A stretch of DNA of 64,000 bases from contig JAUWGP010000005.1 of NCBI GenBank assembly GCA_030606335.1, positions 1 through 64,000 on the forward strand, written 5' to 3'. Under the pieces are notes generated by a model that searched no databases, was not told the origin of the DNA, and saw only the letters and a list, made by a program, of their open reading frames with translations. This DNA is from Caldifarciminota bacterium. GTDB lineage: Bacteria > Hydrothermota > UBA3073. Of this stretch, positions 45,601 to 53,701 are shown in pieces; the first letter of the stretch is position 1, and every line of letters begins with the position of its first letter. Both the position numbers and the translations under genes were made by a program.

Positions 45601-45719
45601 GAGTAGAGTGGGATGGTAAAGATGATGAAGGTAACAATGTGAGAAACGGTATCTATTTCTACTGTCTTGAGATAGATGGCAGGATAATCAGAAAGATAAA
45701 AATGGTAAAAGTCCATTAG
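42645..45719 (+). CDS. Secreted BNR-like/beta-repeat protein with FlgD-like C-terminal domain
   Basis: The 1024-residue product has a signal sequence within the first 35 residues (a start at 42663 is equally possible). Residues about 100-390 contain several SxDxGxTW BNR-type repeats (SSDEGDSWQ, SNDNGNTWI, TIDTGDTWA, SMDNGTSWI). Residues about 490-910 contain three related 120-residue beta domains with the FDEPTN/FSKRTN/FNEETN pattern. The last 70 residues form a FlgD-like Ig domain (IYDLAGRLVRRL... RNGIYFYCLEIDG), which serves as a sorting or anchoring tail in related bacteria. Positions about 45095-45285 and 45420-45500 look like intergenic repeat DNA read in frame, interrupting the third beta domain and splitting the FlgD region. 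Confidence 0.72.
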   Translation: MIFGSIMYKSRTTLIIVLLYPLLHTISLFGATWTQSVWAIPENVFFEDTTFYLISRNINSIHDYSCLTLSISTTLQVLQMGQNINIRDFERVQDTLIYLCTGDDSVCVYKSSDEGDSWQRVFSYDGWQSAYSMLWDNDTYLYLGIEHTTLPDGYLKRSGDMGYTWPGSSAMVGVEKIHSILRMNDLIYAGGGDSVAIVYTGSMDNWMENYFDDNAILALYSFSDTLILACTGYENGLVYKSNDNGNTWIECSDLPGAKSVFCLSIGGDSAVYAGTDTSGIVYKTIDTGDTWAECGDLPFAEKVRSLIFIPENSVLIAGCECVDDTARAYISMDNGTSWIPFGTLPGALSTYCLLYTYHSSLLAGTDFDGAIFRMVGFDSTGWLISSLYNTRVDNGSTQFGIMSWNAEENEQQIILRVRTFPPGIDSITLDSLAQDTLWLDCDTIVNGQDISDIGSVNDGDQFIQYRIDLLTDDPYHTPIFEEIEIEYFSDTIGAHLTGAIAYGGEIFEGDSVAPNDRIVISFDEPTNLFIPDANNIDSILKLSSDHTWLDSMGYLGTINWTLDSVIMTIYLGGAIWNNMVAPGDTIFLQPIGIGDKWLNYDTSSCIITGTFAPFIDSIVAYEYIDSIEGIDNDDYVMLYFSKRTNMPDIGDSLIDSILAVKSGDSNKTWLSGDGNIRAIHWDSIGFTLTCSLCVDGGKPTISTGDSVFPDGETIRDKFNKYPVLSPCVITGDFGDYGPVIDSVLAFFDSIPLQPYDDDWVILFFNEETNVPDLDALNIDDVLSLSGGNSWNIDSSYFVNTCWSLDSTILLVNWWEIGIEDTVSRQLPITSYLYQNFPNPFLFNTVIIYAIGCKQYKVRRSEGLGIPSSNLTLHSSLLSSPVAVGDTIYPDSITIQDLKGHPCVKPAVIRSAYGKKASSVRREFNFMEYGDDALNCDILLTTHYSPFIPLNKFTIPSGLTTSIFIYDLAGRLVRRLVDSPHSPGIYRVEWDGKDDEGNNVRNGIYFYCLEIDGRIIRKIKMVKVH
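45095..45285. repeat. Repeat-like insertion read in frame within the FlgD-tailed protein
   Basis: The segment has CAGTTACCAATTACCAGTTACC-type direct repeats (near 45116-45138) and an inverted pair GAAGGAGTGAAG / CTTCACTCCTC around 45218-45268. Both look like this genome's non-coding repeats. It falls between NWWEIG and VAVGDTIYPD, which are contiguous in the two sibling beta domains. Confidence 0.55.
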
Positions 45720-45752
45720 AAGAAATTAAACGATAACCCTTTAGCTTAAATT

Positions 45753-46898
45753 ATGAAACTATTCCTTGTTGCTGGAGCAAGACCCAATTTTATGAAAATT
45801 GGTCCACTTGTTAAAGAGATGGAAAAGTTTAAGGAAATCAAACCTGTTATTGTCCATACAGGACAGCACTATGATTATGAGATGTCAGCTATTTTCTTTA
45901 AGGATCTTGATATACCGAAGCCACATATATATCTTGGTGTTGGTTCTGGTCTTCATGGTGAACAGACCGGCAAAGTTATGATTGAGATGGAGAAGCAAAT
46001 AATAAAACATAGACCCGATGTGGTAGTGGTAGTCGGTGATGTAAATTCAACACTTGCGACAGCAATCGTGGCATCAAAGTTACATGTTCCTGTTGCCCAT
46101 GTTGAGGCAGGATTAAGGTCATTTGACAAAACCATGCCAGAAGAGACAAACAGAAAAGTAACCGATGTTCTTTCAGAATACCTTTTTACGACAGAAGAAT
46201 CAGGAAATGAAAACCTCAGGAGGGAGGGTGTATTAGATGATAAGATACATTTTGTTGGTAATATAATGATAGAGGCAATAATAAATGCAAAATGTAAAAC
46301 CCAGCCCCGCTTAACGGAGCTGGGTGGGATGCAAAATGTAAAATTATCAATCAATAATCTTCAATCTACAATCTCCAATCTACAATCTCCTTATGCCCTT
46401 CTCACTCTCCACCGCCCATCCAATGTTGATAACAGGGATAATCTTATAAGGATTCTCGATGCTATTGTTGAGATTTCCAGAAGGATTCACCTAATATTTC
46501 CTATGCATCCAAGAACGAGCAAGATGATTAGAGAATTTAAGCTTTTAGAGAAATTAAATTCATTGTATGTAATTAAACCACTTGGTTATCTTGAATTTAT
46601 TGCACTTGAGGAAAGGGCAAAGTTCGTATTAACAGATTCAGGAGGTATGCAGGAGGAAACTACATATTTTGGGATTCCCTGTCTTACGATAAGAGAGAAT
46701 ACAGAGAGGCCTGTCACAATTATCAAGGGAACAAATAAACTCGTTGGAACCAATAAGGAAAAGATAATTGAAGAAAGTTATAAAATCCTCGATGGTTATG
46801 GAAAGAAGGGAAGTATACCACCTCTTTGGGATGGGAAGACAGCAGAGAGGATAGTTGATATATTACTCCATTCGTCGCCAGGATCGAGTGCAGAATAG
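45753..46898 (+). CDS. wecB: Non-hydrolysing UDP-GlcNAc 2-epimerase, with in-frame insertion
   Basis: The 381-residue product has GARPN (8-12), HTGQHYD (35-41), GDVNST (95-100), EAGLRS (118-123) and HRPSNVDN (220-227), plus the C-terminal LTDSGGMQEET. It interconverts UDP-GlcNAc and UDP-ManNAc, supplying a donor for the glycan locus. Family members run straight from the VGNIMIEA strand to YALLTLHRPSN with a short link; here about 34 residues (179-212) are inserted. Their DNA resembles intergenic repeats, including a GC-rich hairpin. Its effect on activity is unknown; the site is a surface loop between domains, so it may be tolerated. Confidence 0.93.
   Translation: MKLFLVAGARPNFMKIGPLVKEMEKFKEIKPVIVHTGQHYDYEMSAIFFKDLDIPKPHIYLGVGSGLHGEQTGKVMIEMEKQIIKHRPDVVVVVGDVNSTLATAIVASKLHVPVAHVEAGLRSFDKTMPEETNRKVTDVLSEYLFTTEESGNENLRREGVLDDKIHFVGNIMIEAIINAKCKTQPRLTELGGMQNVKLSINNLQSTISNLQSPYALLTLHRPSNVDNRDNLIRILDAIVEISRRIHLIFPMHPRTSKMIREFKLLEKLNSLYVIKPLGYLEFIALEERAKFVLTDSGGMQEETTYFGIPCLTIRENTERPVTIIKGTNKLVGTNKEKIIEESYKILDGYGKKGSIPPLWDGKTAERIVDILLHSSPGSSAE
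46287..46388. repeat. Palindrome-containing repeat inserted in frame in wecB
   Basis: Two ATGCAAAATGTAAAA copies flank a CCCAGCCCCG...CGGAGCTGGG hairpin, followed by CAATCTACAATCTCC repeats (46361-46390). The same motifs occur in non-coding DNA at 25749-25785 and 47714-47752. Confidence 0.7.
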
Positions 46899-46964
46899 GC
46901 AAATTTGGAATGCACACCTTTTAATGACATGTAAGGCATTTGTTGTTGCGAGTTCCGAGAGCTA

Positions 46965-47165
46965 TGTGAGCGCTGCAATCTCATACCTGGTATCTGTCAT
47001 TGCGAGTGAATATAATGAGCGCTGCAATCTCATCTTCATTGCTCAATATCATAAAATGCGATTGCTTCGCCTACGGCTCGCAATGACATATGGGAACGAT
47101 TTCTTCGCCTACACGCAGACAGGTGGTTTACACTCCTCGTAATGACATATGGGAACGATTGCTTT
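46965..47165. repeat. Degenerate copies of the 53-bp interspersed repeat
   Basis: GTCATTGCGAG and CTCGCAATGACA halves recur in both orientations, with GAGCGCTGCAATCTCAT variants. Confidence 0.75.
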
Positions 47166-47265
47166 TTACAGTTAGAGCAGGCATTGGCTTGAATAAGAGT
47201 CTAAAAAACCTATTATATTTAATTACCTAAAATTTTTTATGGTAGTGTCAAATAGAATATGAAAG

Positions 47266-47460
47266 TGAAAATGTAGGGGTTCGATTTATCGAACCAGCAA
47301 GGTAAAGCATAAATGTAGGGGTTCGATTTATCGAACCCAAAAGGTAAAGCGCAAATGTAGGGGTTCGATTTATCGAACCAGCAAGGTAAAGTGAAAATGT
47401 AGGGGTTCGATTTATCGAACCCCTAAAAGAAACGGGTCGGATGAATCCAACCCCTACAAG
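47266..47460. repeat. Tandem array of a 42-43-bp unit with GGTTCGATTTATCGAACC palindrome
   Basis: Four copies of TGTAGGGGTTCGATTTATCG plus AACC, each followed by a near-identical AGCAAGGTAAAGCATAAA-type linker. A fifth degenerate palindrome has GGGTCGGATGAATCCAACCC. Linkers are not unique, so this is not CRISPR. Confidence 0.85.
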
Positions 47461-47671
47461 AATCAGGAGGAAAAGTGTAGTGCGTAAGGTGTAGAGAGTG
47501 AAGCGGAGAAACGGAGAGGAGAGAAGAGAGAAGGGAGAATGACCCTGATGAAATAGATACTCATTTCACCATAATGTAATAAAGAGAAACATTACACATG
47601 GCAAGCAGGGTAAACTAATTTCTAATGACTAATGAGAGGATAGGAGTCCGTCGATTGACGGACGATAATGG

Positions 47672-47701
47672 GTAGGAGCGACTTCCCAGTCGCGATAGAA
47701 G
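47672..47701. repeat. 30-bp interspersed element (GGAGCGACTTCCCAGTCGC core)
   Basis: All 30 bases are identical to 27178-27207. The core contains the imperfect palindrome GCGACT...AGTCGC. Confidence 0.85.
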
Positions 47702-47993
47702 AGAAGAGCGACCTCAATTAACAATGTAAAATTAGCGATTAGCAATTCAAAATAGCTTGTGAGGGAAGAGAGAGGAATAGTGATAATTGAATATTGACCC
47801 TGATGAAATAGATACTCATTTCACAGGGTAAACTATTGACTATTGAGGAACACAAATTGGGATGCAATCGTAAATCGACAATCGAAAATAGTAAATTAAA
47901 AGTAGGAGCCCCGCATCTGGCGGGGCGAAGAGGGTGTAGGGTAGGTCTGTGATTAGATTTTTTAACACAACATTTTATTGAAAGGATAGAAAA

Positions 47994-49475
47994 ATGAAAA
48001 AAAAGTTTGCACTTATAAGTACATACAACAAAGATGGTCTAATGCCCCTTGTTGATACATTAATAAAGCACAATTATACATTGATTGCCACTTCTGGCAC
48101 GGCTGATTTTCTTAAAAAGAATGGTTTGGATGTCGTAACAGTGGAAGAAATAACCGGTTTTCCTTCAATGCTCGGTGGCAGGGTTAAAACTCTACACCCT
48201 TTGGTTTTTGGCGGTATTTTAGCAAAAGGGGGGGAAGAGGAAGTCAAAAGATATAATATACCCTTAATTGATATTGTGGTTGTTAATCTCTACCCATTTG
48301 ATAAAGAACCCTCAATAGAAAACATCGATATAGGAGGTATTTCTCTAATAAGAGCAGCAGGAAAGAACTATAGACGTCTAACCTGTTTAACAGATCCAGA
48401 AGATTATGATATGGTAATCAAAGAGCTTAACGAAAATAGTACTATATCACCTGATACAAGGATATATCTTGCAAGGAAGGCCTTCGCGCTATCCACTTGT
48501 TTTGATACAAAGGTCTCTTTATGGCTTGGGAGTCCTGAGCTTTATATGCCTTTTAGTAAAGTAGAAGACCTGAGATATGGCGAGAATCCACATCAGAAAG
48601 CAACACTTTTCAGAGAGACAGGTTACAAAGGAATATCAATTATAGATGCTTATAAAATACAGGGCAAAGAGCTGTCATATAATAATATATGTGACCTTGA
48701 CACCGTTCTCTCAGTATTATGCACTTTTAAAGAAACTACCGCATGTATTTTAAAGCACTCAAGTCCATGTGGTATTGCAGTTTTCCCCAGATTAATAGAT
48801 GCCTACAAAAGGGCGAAGAGTTGTGATCCGATCTCAAGTTTTGGGGGTATTGTTGGCGTTAATCGTGAAGTTAGTGGAGAACTAGCCAAAGAACTATCTT
48901 CAACTTTTATTGAGGCTGTTTTAGCACCGTCCTATAATGAAGAAGCAAAGAATATACTTTCGAAAAAGAAGAGACTTATTTTACTTAAACTTCCATTGGA
49001 TTGTAGTCTATCCACTGTTTCCTATAGATATATCAATGGTGGACTTATAAGACAGGATAGTGATAACAGCCTGGATAATATTAAGGATTATAAGGTTATG
49101 TCAAAAAGAAAACCCACAAAGAGGGAATTAAATGCCATGAATTTTGCGTTTAATGTGGTGAAGTTTATAAAGTCGAATGCTGTATGTATAACAACAGATA
49201 GAATGACTGTAGGTATTGGGGGTGGTCAACCGAACAGGGTGGGTGCCTTAGAGATTGCAATTAGAAACAGGAAAATATTTGGTTTTAAGGATGGGATAGC
49301 ACTTGCCTCAGATGGATTTTTCCCATTCAGGGATTCTATAGACCTTGCTGCAAAAGAGGGTATCAAGGCTATAATTGAGCCTGGAGGTTCGATAAGGGAT
49401 AAAGAGGTGATAAAGGCTGCTGATGAGCACAACATTAGTTTGATATTCACAGGAAGAAGACACTTCAGACACTAA
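47994..49475 (+). CDS. purH: Bifunctional AICAR transformylase / IMP cyclohydrolase
   Basis: The 493-residue product has the IMP cyclohydrolase half at the N-terminus, with an MGS-like fold (ISTYNKDGL, ATSGTADFL) and GGRVKTLHP at 61-69. The transformylase half has RYGENPHQKA near 193, LKHSSPCGIAV near 254 with the Lys-His pair, and VGIGGGQPNRVGA. It performs the last two steps of purine synthesis. Length is close to typical. AAGGA precedes the ATG. It stands alone after a long repeat region, with no other pur gene nearby. Confidence 0.95.
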   Translation: MKKKFALISTYNKDGLMPLVDTLIKHNYTLIATSGTADFLKKNGLDVVTVEEITGFPSMLGGRVKTLHPLVFGGILAKGGEEEVKRYNIPLIDIVVVNLYPFDKEPSIENIDIGGISLIRAAGKNYRRLTCLTDPEDYDMVIKELNENSTISPDTRIYLARKAFALSTCFDTKVSLWLGSPELYMPFSKVEDLRYGENPHQKATLFRETGYKGISIIDAYKIQGKELSYNNICDLDTVLSVLCTFKETTACILKHSSPCGIAVFPRLIDAYKRAKSCDPISSFGGIVGVNREVSGELAKELSSTFIEAVLAPSYNEEAKNILSKKKRLILLKLPLDCSLSTVSYRYINGGLIRQDSDNSLDNIKDYKVMSKRKPTKRELNAMNFAFNVVKFIKSNAVCITTDRMTVGIGGGQPNRVGALEIAIRNRKIFGFKDGIALASDGFFPFRDSIDLAAKEGIKAIIEPGGSIRDKEVIKAADEHNISLIFTGRRHFRH

Positions 49476-49509
49476 AATTGATTCTTCCACAGCTGCTGCA
49501 ACTTTTTTC

Positions 49510-49538
49510 TTGACAAATTGAATAATATATGATATAAT
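49510..49538 (+). promoter_or_regulatory. Consensus promoter for the S1-domain gene
   Basis: TTGACA (49510-49515), 17 bp, TATAAT (49533-49538). The start codon is at 49716, leaving a leader of about 170 nt, long enough for autoregulation as in other rpsA genes; no specific structure is assigned. Confidence 0.88.
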
Positions 49539-49715
49539 AAGCGACCTTAGATACATTAAGTGATTTGATAATTGTTATATATAGTGGTTTTCAGTATAAC
49601 ATCATTAGATGTTACAATATCTTCTGTTATTAAGGCAATATCGTTTTAATGACAGTTATAACTAACCAAAGAATCTAAAAAGAAAAAAATATTCTTATAT
49701 AAGGAGGTGTAATTA

Positions 49716-51836
49716 ATGGACGAGGATATCATAGGAATGATAGATGAATCAATGAAGATTAAAGAGGGGGAAATAATAAAGGGTAAAGTTGTAAAGGTAA
49801 CCGGAGGTGATGTGCTTGTAGATGTTGGTTTGAAATCAGAAGGTATAATACCATCCTCGGAGTTCAAAAAGACTACAGTCCCAGATGTTGGTGATGAGGT
49901 ATTAGTTTTACTTGAAAAGATAGAGAACGACGAAGGTATGGTGGTTCTGTCAAAGGAGAAAGCAGATATAATGCATGTATGGAACACTGTGCGCGAGTCG
50001 TATGAAGCTGGTGGGTATGTAGAAGGTAAAATTGTAAAAACCGTCAAAGGAGGTTTTCAGGTTGATCTTGGTGGTATAAATTCTTTTCTTCCTGGTTCTC
50101 AGGTTGATTTTCAGCCTGTAAGTCCAGAAGATTACATTGGTACTATACATAACTTTAAGATATTGAAACTTTCAGAGGGTAGAAAAAATATAGTTATTTC
50201 AAGAAGGGCAATTCTCGAAGAAGACATGGAGAAAAAACGTGAGGAGACATGGCAAAAGGTTGAAAAGGGAGCTATCCTTGAAGGTAAGGTAAAAAATATT
50301 ACAGATTACGGTGCATTCATAGATTTAGGTGGTGTAGATGGTCTTCTTCATATAGGTGATATAACATGGGGTAGATTGTCTCATGCCTCAGAGGTACTCA
50401 AAATAGGCGATACAGTAAAGGTCCTTGTTCTGGATTGTGATAGAGAACAACAAAGAATTGCACTCGGGAGAAAGCATCTCTCTCCACATCCGTGGGAAGA
50501 TATAGATAAGAAATATAAGGTTGGGTCAATTGTAACAGGTAAGGCTGTATCCATTACAGACTATGGTGCATTTGTTGAATTGGAGCCAGGAGTTGAGGGA
50601 CTTGTTCATATATCCGAATTTTCATGGACACAGAAGGTTCGAAAACCATCTGAGTTTATTTCTCTTGGTGATATAGTTGAAGTGAAGATCCTGAGTGTAG
50701 ATAAAGAACAACAGAGGATGTCGCTGTCTATAAGATCACTGGTAGAAAATCCCTGGGTTGGTGCTACTGAAAGACATCCGGTTGGGTCGAGTGTTAAGGG
50801 AATTATACGTAAATTTACAAACTACGGGGCTTTTGTTGAACTTGAAGATGGTATAGAGGGTCTCCTACACATTAAAGATATTTCATGGACTAAACGGATT
50901 TCACATCCAGCTGATGAACTTAAGTCAGGACAGGAGATAGAATGCAAAGTTCTCTCAATAGATCAGGAGACACATCGGTTATCAGTTGGTTTAAAGCAGA
51001 TAGAAGAGGATCCTCTTAAGAAATTTGTGGAGGAACATGCTATAGGTGATATAATACCAGATGCAATTATAACCAGGGTGCTTGATAAGGGGATTGTAGT
51101 TGATATTGGAGTAGAGGGTTTTGTCCCGTACTCCCAGATGCAGGACCCCCCATCTGAACTTAGACGTCGATATAGTATTGGAGATAAGATTGCAGTAAGA
51201 CTGATTGAGATTAATGAAGAAAAAAGAAGGCTAATATTCTCTCAGTCAGGTTATGAGCCACTTTTAGAAAAAGAAAAAGGAAAACCAAAGATCAAGAGGG
51301 AGGATGAGGAAGAAAAGGTAGCAAAAGAGATGAAGGTAGAGATTGTGGCAGATAAGGAGAAGGAGGTAGAGATTGCGGCAGATAAAGAGAAGGAGGTAGA
51401 GATTGCGGCAGATAAAGAGATGAAGGTTGAGATTGCGGCAGATAAGGAGAAGGTGGTAGAGATTGCGGCAGACAAAGAGAAGGAGGTTGAGATTGTGGCA
51501 GATAAGAAGAAGGTGGGAACAGCTAAAAAGAAAGTTAAAGGCAAGAAAAAGGATAAAGCTAAAGTAAAAAAGGAAGATAGAGATAAGGATGTTAAGAAAG
51601 ATAAGGGGAAGAAGAAGATTATAGGTAAGAAAAGCATCAAGGACAAAGAGGAGGATAAAGAGAAGAAGAAGGTAAAAAAGAAGAAAGTTGATGTCAAAAA
51701 GAAGAAGGATTTGGAAGAGGATAAGAAAACAAAGGGGAGAAAAAAATCAAAAGAGAAAGGAGAAACAGAAGATAAGAAGAAACCAAAGAAGAGTAAAAAG
51801 AAGACAAGTAAGATAAAGGCGAAGAAAAAGGAATAG
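49716..51836 (+). CDS. rpsA: Ribosomal protein S1-like, six S1 domains with lysine-rich repeat tail
   Basis: The 706-residue product has six S1 domains over residues about 15-515. Each has the KGKVVKV... VDVGLKSEG.IP type pattern; domains 3-5 are the best matched (ITDYGAF and GLLHI). From about 525 the tail is almost entirely Lys, Glu and Asp, beginning with six ten-residue EVEIAADKEK-like repeats (30-bp DNA repeats at 51333-51510) and then Lys-rich sequence. S1 binds mRNA on the 30S subunit. The tail is disordered and positively charged, likely giving extra RNA or ribosome contacts. AGGAGG lies seven bases before the ATG. Confidence 0.9.
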   Translation: MDEDIIGMIDESMKIKEGEIIKGKVVKVTGGDVLVDVGLKSEGIIPSSEFKKTTVPDVGDEVLVLLEKIENDEGMVVLSKEKADIMHVWNTVRESYEAGGYVEGKIVKTVKGGFQVDLGGINSFLPGSQVDFQPVSPEDYIGTIHNFKILKLSEGRKNIVISRRAILEEDMEKKREETWQKVEKGAILEGKVKNITDYGAFIDLGGVDGLLHIGDITWGRLSHASEVLKIGDTVKVLVLDCDREQQRIALGRKHLSPHPWEDIDKKYKVGSIVTGKAVSITDYGAFVELEPGVEGLVHISEFSWTQKVRKPSEFISLGDIVEVKILSVDKEQQRMSLSIRSLVENPWVGATERHPVGSSVKGIIRKFTNYGAFVELEDGIEGLLHIKDISWTKRISHPADELKSGQEIECKVLSIDQETHRLSVGLKQIEEDPLKKFVEEHAIGDIIPDAIITRVLDKGIVVDIGVEGFVPYSQMQDPPSELRRRYSIGDKIAVRLIEINEEKRRLIFSQSGYEPLLEKEKGKPKIKREDEEEKVAKEMKVEIVADKEKEVEIAADKEKEVEIAADKEMKVEIAADKEKVVEIAADKEKEVEIVADKKKVGTAKKKVKGKKKDKAKVKKEDRDKDVKKDKGKKKIIGKKSIKDKEEDKEKKKVKKKKVDVKKKKDLEEDKKTKGRKKSKEKGETEDKKKPKKSKKKTSKIKAKKKE
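51333..51510. repeat. 30-bp in-frame coding repeats in rpsA tail
   Basis: Six near-identical units encode EVEIAADKEK variants, so the number of units could vary by slippage without breaking the frame. Confidence 0.85.
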
Positions 51837-51865
51837 GCAACAATCCTAAAAAGATAATTATTATT

Positions 51866-52930
51866 ATGATACTGCTTTTTTTAATAGCCAGCTTTTCTAT
51901 TTCTGCATATGATACACCTAATGATGCAGGTAGTAGTATAACGCTTAAATTCTCATCTTCACTTCCCTTTATTTCTGGTGAAGTGATGCGTAAGAACAGT
52001 GATGGGGAATTTGAGAGAATGGCAAGCATTTGCTCGTCCGATAGCAGTTGGATGGACAACTTCACTGTTGATGGAGTGGAATATTTCTATAAGATTGTTT
52101 TGACCACAGAGGAAGGTATAGTTACATCTGAAACCGTTTCGGCAGTATCAAGTCCACAATGGTTCCACAAAGGACGGACTATTATGCTTGTTATGGTCAT
52201 TTTGGTTTGCGGATTTATTCTATTCTTTATTAGAGAAGCAAGAGGTGGAAAGGAACTTTATGTAAGGCCGATAGCAGGGATTGAAGCCTTAGATGAGGCA
52301 GTAGGAAGAGCAACTGAGCTTGGAAGACCCATAATGTTTATTACAGGCATAATGGATATGGATGATCTCCAAACAATTGCAGGTATAACGATACTAAGGC
52401 GGGTGGCAAAAAAGGCTGCAGAATATGAAGCACAGGTTTTAGTACCTACATCAAGATCACTTGTTATGACCGCAGCCCAGGAAACCGTAAAAGAGGCGTA
52501 TTACGATGCTGGACGGCCAGATATATTCAATCCTGATAATATATTCTATCTTACAGATGACCAGTTTGGTTTCGCTGCAGGATGTGATGGTATAATGGTG
52601 AGAGAAAAACCCGGAGCTATATTCTTTATGGGGAGTTTCTATGCAGAATCTCTTATACTTGCTGAGACCGGTCATTCCACAGGTGCAATACAGATTGCAG
52701 GAACAGCCATGCCATCACAGCTGCCATTTTTTGTAACAGCATGTGATTATACACTTATAGGTGAGGAATTTTTTGCAGCATCAGCATATCTTTCAAGAGA
52801 TCCTCTTCAGCTTGGCAGCCTGAAGGGTCAGGACTGGGGTAAGTTAATATTTTTTGCACTTATAGTAGTTGGGACTGTTCTTATGACATTCGGCATAACA
52901 GTGATAAGGAACATCCTGATGGTTAGATAG
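51866..52930 (+). CDS. DUF6754-like membrane protein
   Basis: The 354-residue product starts with a signal-like hydrophobic segment, then a fibronectin-III-like domain (about 20-85). A membrane helix (about 105-125) follows and then a soluble domain with RPIAGIEALDEAVGRATELG, GITILRRVAKKAAEYEAQV and GAIFFMGSFYAESLILAETG. The protein ends in a second membrane helix at about 325-348. I believe it matches DUF6754, whose role is unknown. It is followed, six bases on, by a six-helix membrane protein. Four such genes (51866-55204) form a cluster. Confidence 0.65.
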   Translation: MILLFLIASFSISAYDTPNDAGSSITLKFSSSLPFISGEVMRKNSDGEFERMASICSSDSSWMDNFTVDGVEYFYKIVLTTEEGIVTSETVSAVSSPQWFHKGRTIMLVMVILVCGFILFFIREARGGKELYVRPIAGIEALDEAVGRATELGRPIMFITGIMDMDDLQTIAGITILRRVAKKAAEYEAQVLVPTSRSLVMTAAQETVKEAYYDAGRPDIFNPDNIFYLTDDQFGFAAGCDGIMVREKPGAIFFMGSFYAESLILAETGHSTGAIQIAGTAMPSQLPFFVTACDYTLIGEEFFAASAYLSRDPLQLGSLKGQDWGKLIFFALIVVGTVLMTFGITVIRNILMVR

Positions 52931-52935
52931 TTACT

Positions 52936-53556
52936 ATGAAAAGACAAATTCCTCTCTTAATAACATTCATAGTGGGTATAGTAATGGTTGTCCAGTATTT
53001 CATACCAAGACAGCCATTTGCAGGATTATTTGATACCTTCAACCAGTGGTTCCTTATAATTGCAGTATTTGCACTAATTCTCGGGCTCATGAATTTGGTC
53101 AGACTTCATGTACAAAAATTGAGGAGAATGAAAGGGGGCTGGGGATACTCTATTATCCTTTTGTGCGGTCTTGTTGGTACGATTTTTACTGGAGCACTAT
53201 GGGGAATTGGCACAGGAAGTCCATTCAATTACGTATTTGTAAATATACAGCAGCCAATGGGTGCAACCATGTTTGCCCTTCTTGCATTTTTCATTGCCTC
53301 TGCCTCTTTCAGGGCATTCCGTGCCAGGAACTTGGATGCAACACTTCTTTTAGTTGCTGCGGTACTTGTAATGATTGGAAGGGTAACTATCGGAGCCCTA
53401 ATCTGGAACAAACTTCCTCATATTGCTGAATGGATTATGTCTTACCCAAATATGGCTGGACAGCGTGCAATAATGATAGGTATTGCATTAGGTACTGTGT
53501 CGTATTCCCTGCGTGTCATACTCGGTATCGAGAGGACGTATCTTGGAGGAGAGTAA
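52936..53556 (+). CDS. Polytopic membrane protein of the 51866-55204 cluster
   Basis: The 206-residue protein has about six membrane helices and a central positively charged loop (LHVQKLRRMKGGWGYS). I do not recognise the family. It begins six bases after the DUF6754-like gene and is almost certainly co-transcribed. Confidence 0.65.
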   Translation: MKRQIPLLITFIVGIVMVVQYFIPRQPFAGLFDTFNQWFLIIAVFALILGLMNLVRLHVQKLRRMKGGWGYSIILLCGLVGTIFTGALWGIGTGSPFNYVFVNIQQPMGATMFALLAFFIASASFRAFRARNLDATLLLVAAVLVMIGRVTIGALIWNKLPHIAEWIMSYPNMAGQRAIMIGIALGTVSYSLRVILGIERTYLGGE

Positions 53557-53701
53557 TAAAATGTCAAATTTCCAATATCCAATGCCAAATAAAATGTCAA
53601 ATATGAAAAATAGAAGAGGAATGTTAATCTCTGGACTATAATTAGACTTTTGGAATTTTATTAGTAATTAGAAATTAGGATTTTGAAATTCTTTCCCCGG
53701 T
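53557..53701. other. Intergenic spacer with repeat-like CAAATTTCCAATATCCAATGC sequence
   Basis: Short direct repeats (AATGTCAAAT, AAATGTCAAATATG) of the type scattered in this genome are present. No promoter is seen. Confidence 0.4.

Larger units (their letters stand above)
46899..47993. repeat. Repeat-rich non-coding region
   Basis: No gene. It holds degenerate 53-bp-family repeats (46965-47165), a tandem array of a GTTCGA palindrome (47266-47460) and a 30-bp element identical to one at 27178 (47672-47701). The rest is AATTAGCAAT-type repeats and purine-rich runs. Apparent ORFs here are repeat translations. Confidence 0.8.

Noticed and set aside
46855-47142. 95-codon plus-strand ORF
   Set aside because: It overlaps the end of wecB out of frame and then translates 53-bp-family repeats.
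47266-47440. Possible CRISPR array with a palindromic repeat
   Set aside because: The linkers between palindromes are nearly identical and no cas gene is present.
51251-51697. 148-codon minus-strand ORF rich in Ser/Phe
   Set aside because: It is the antisense of the Lys-rich rpsA tail and has no signals of its own.
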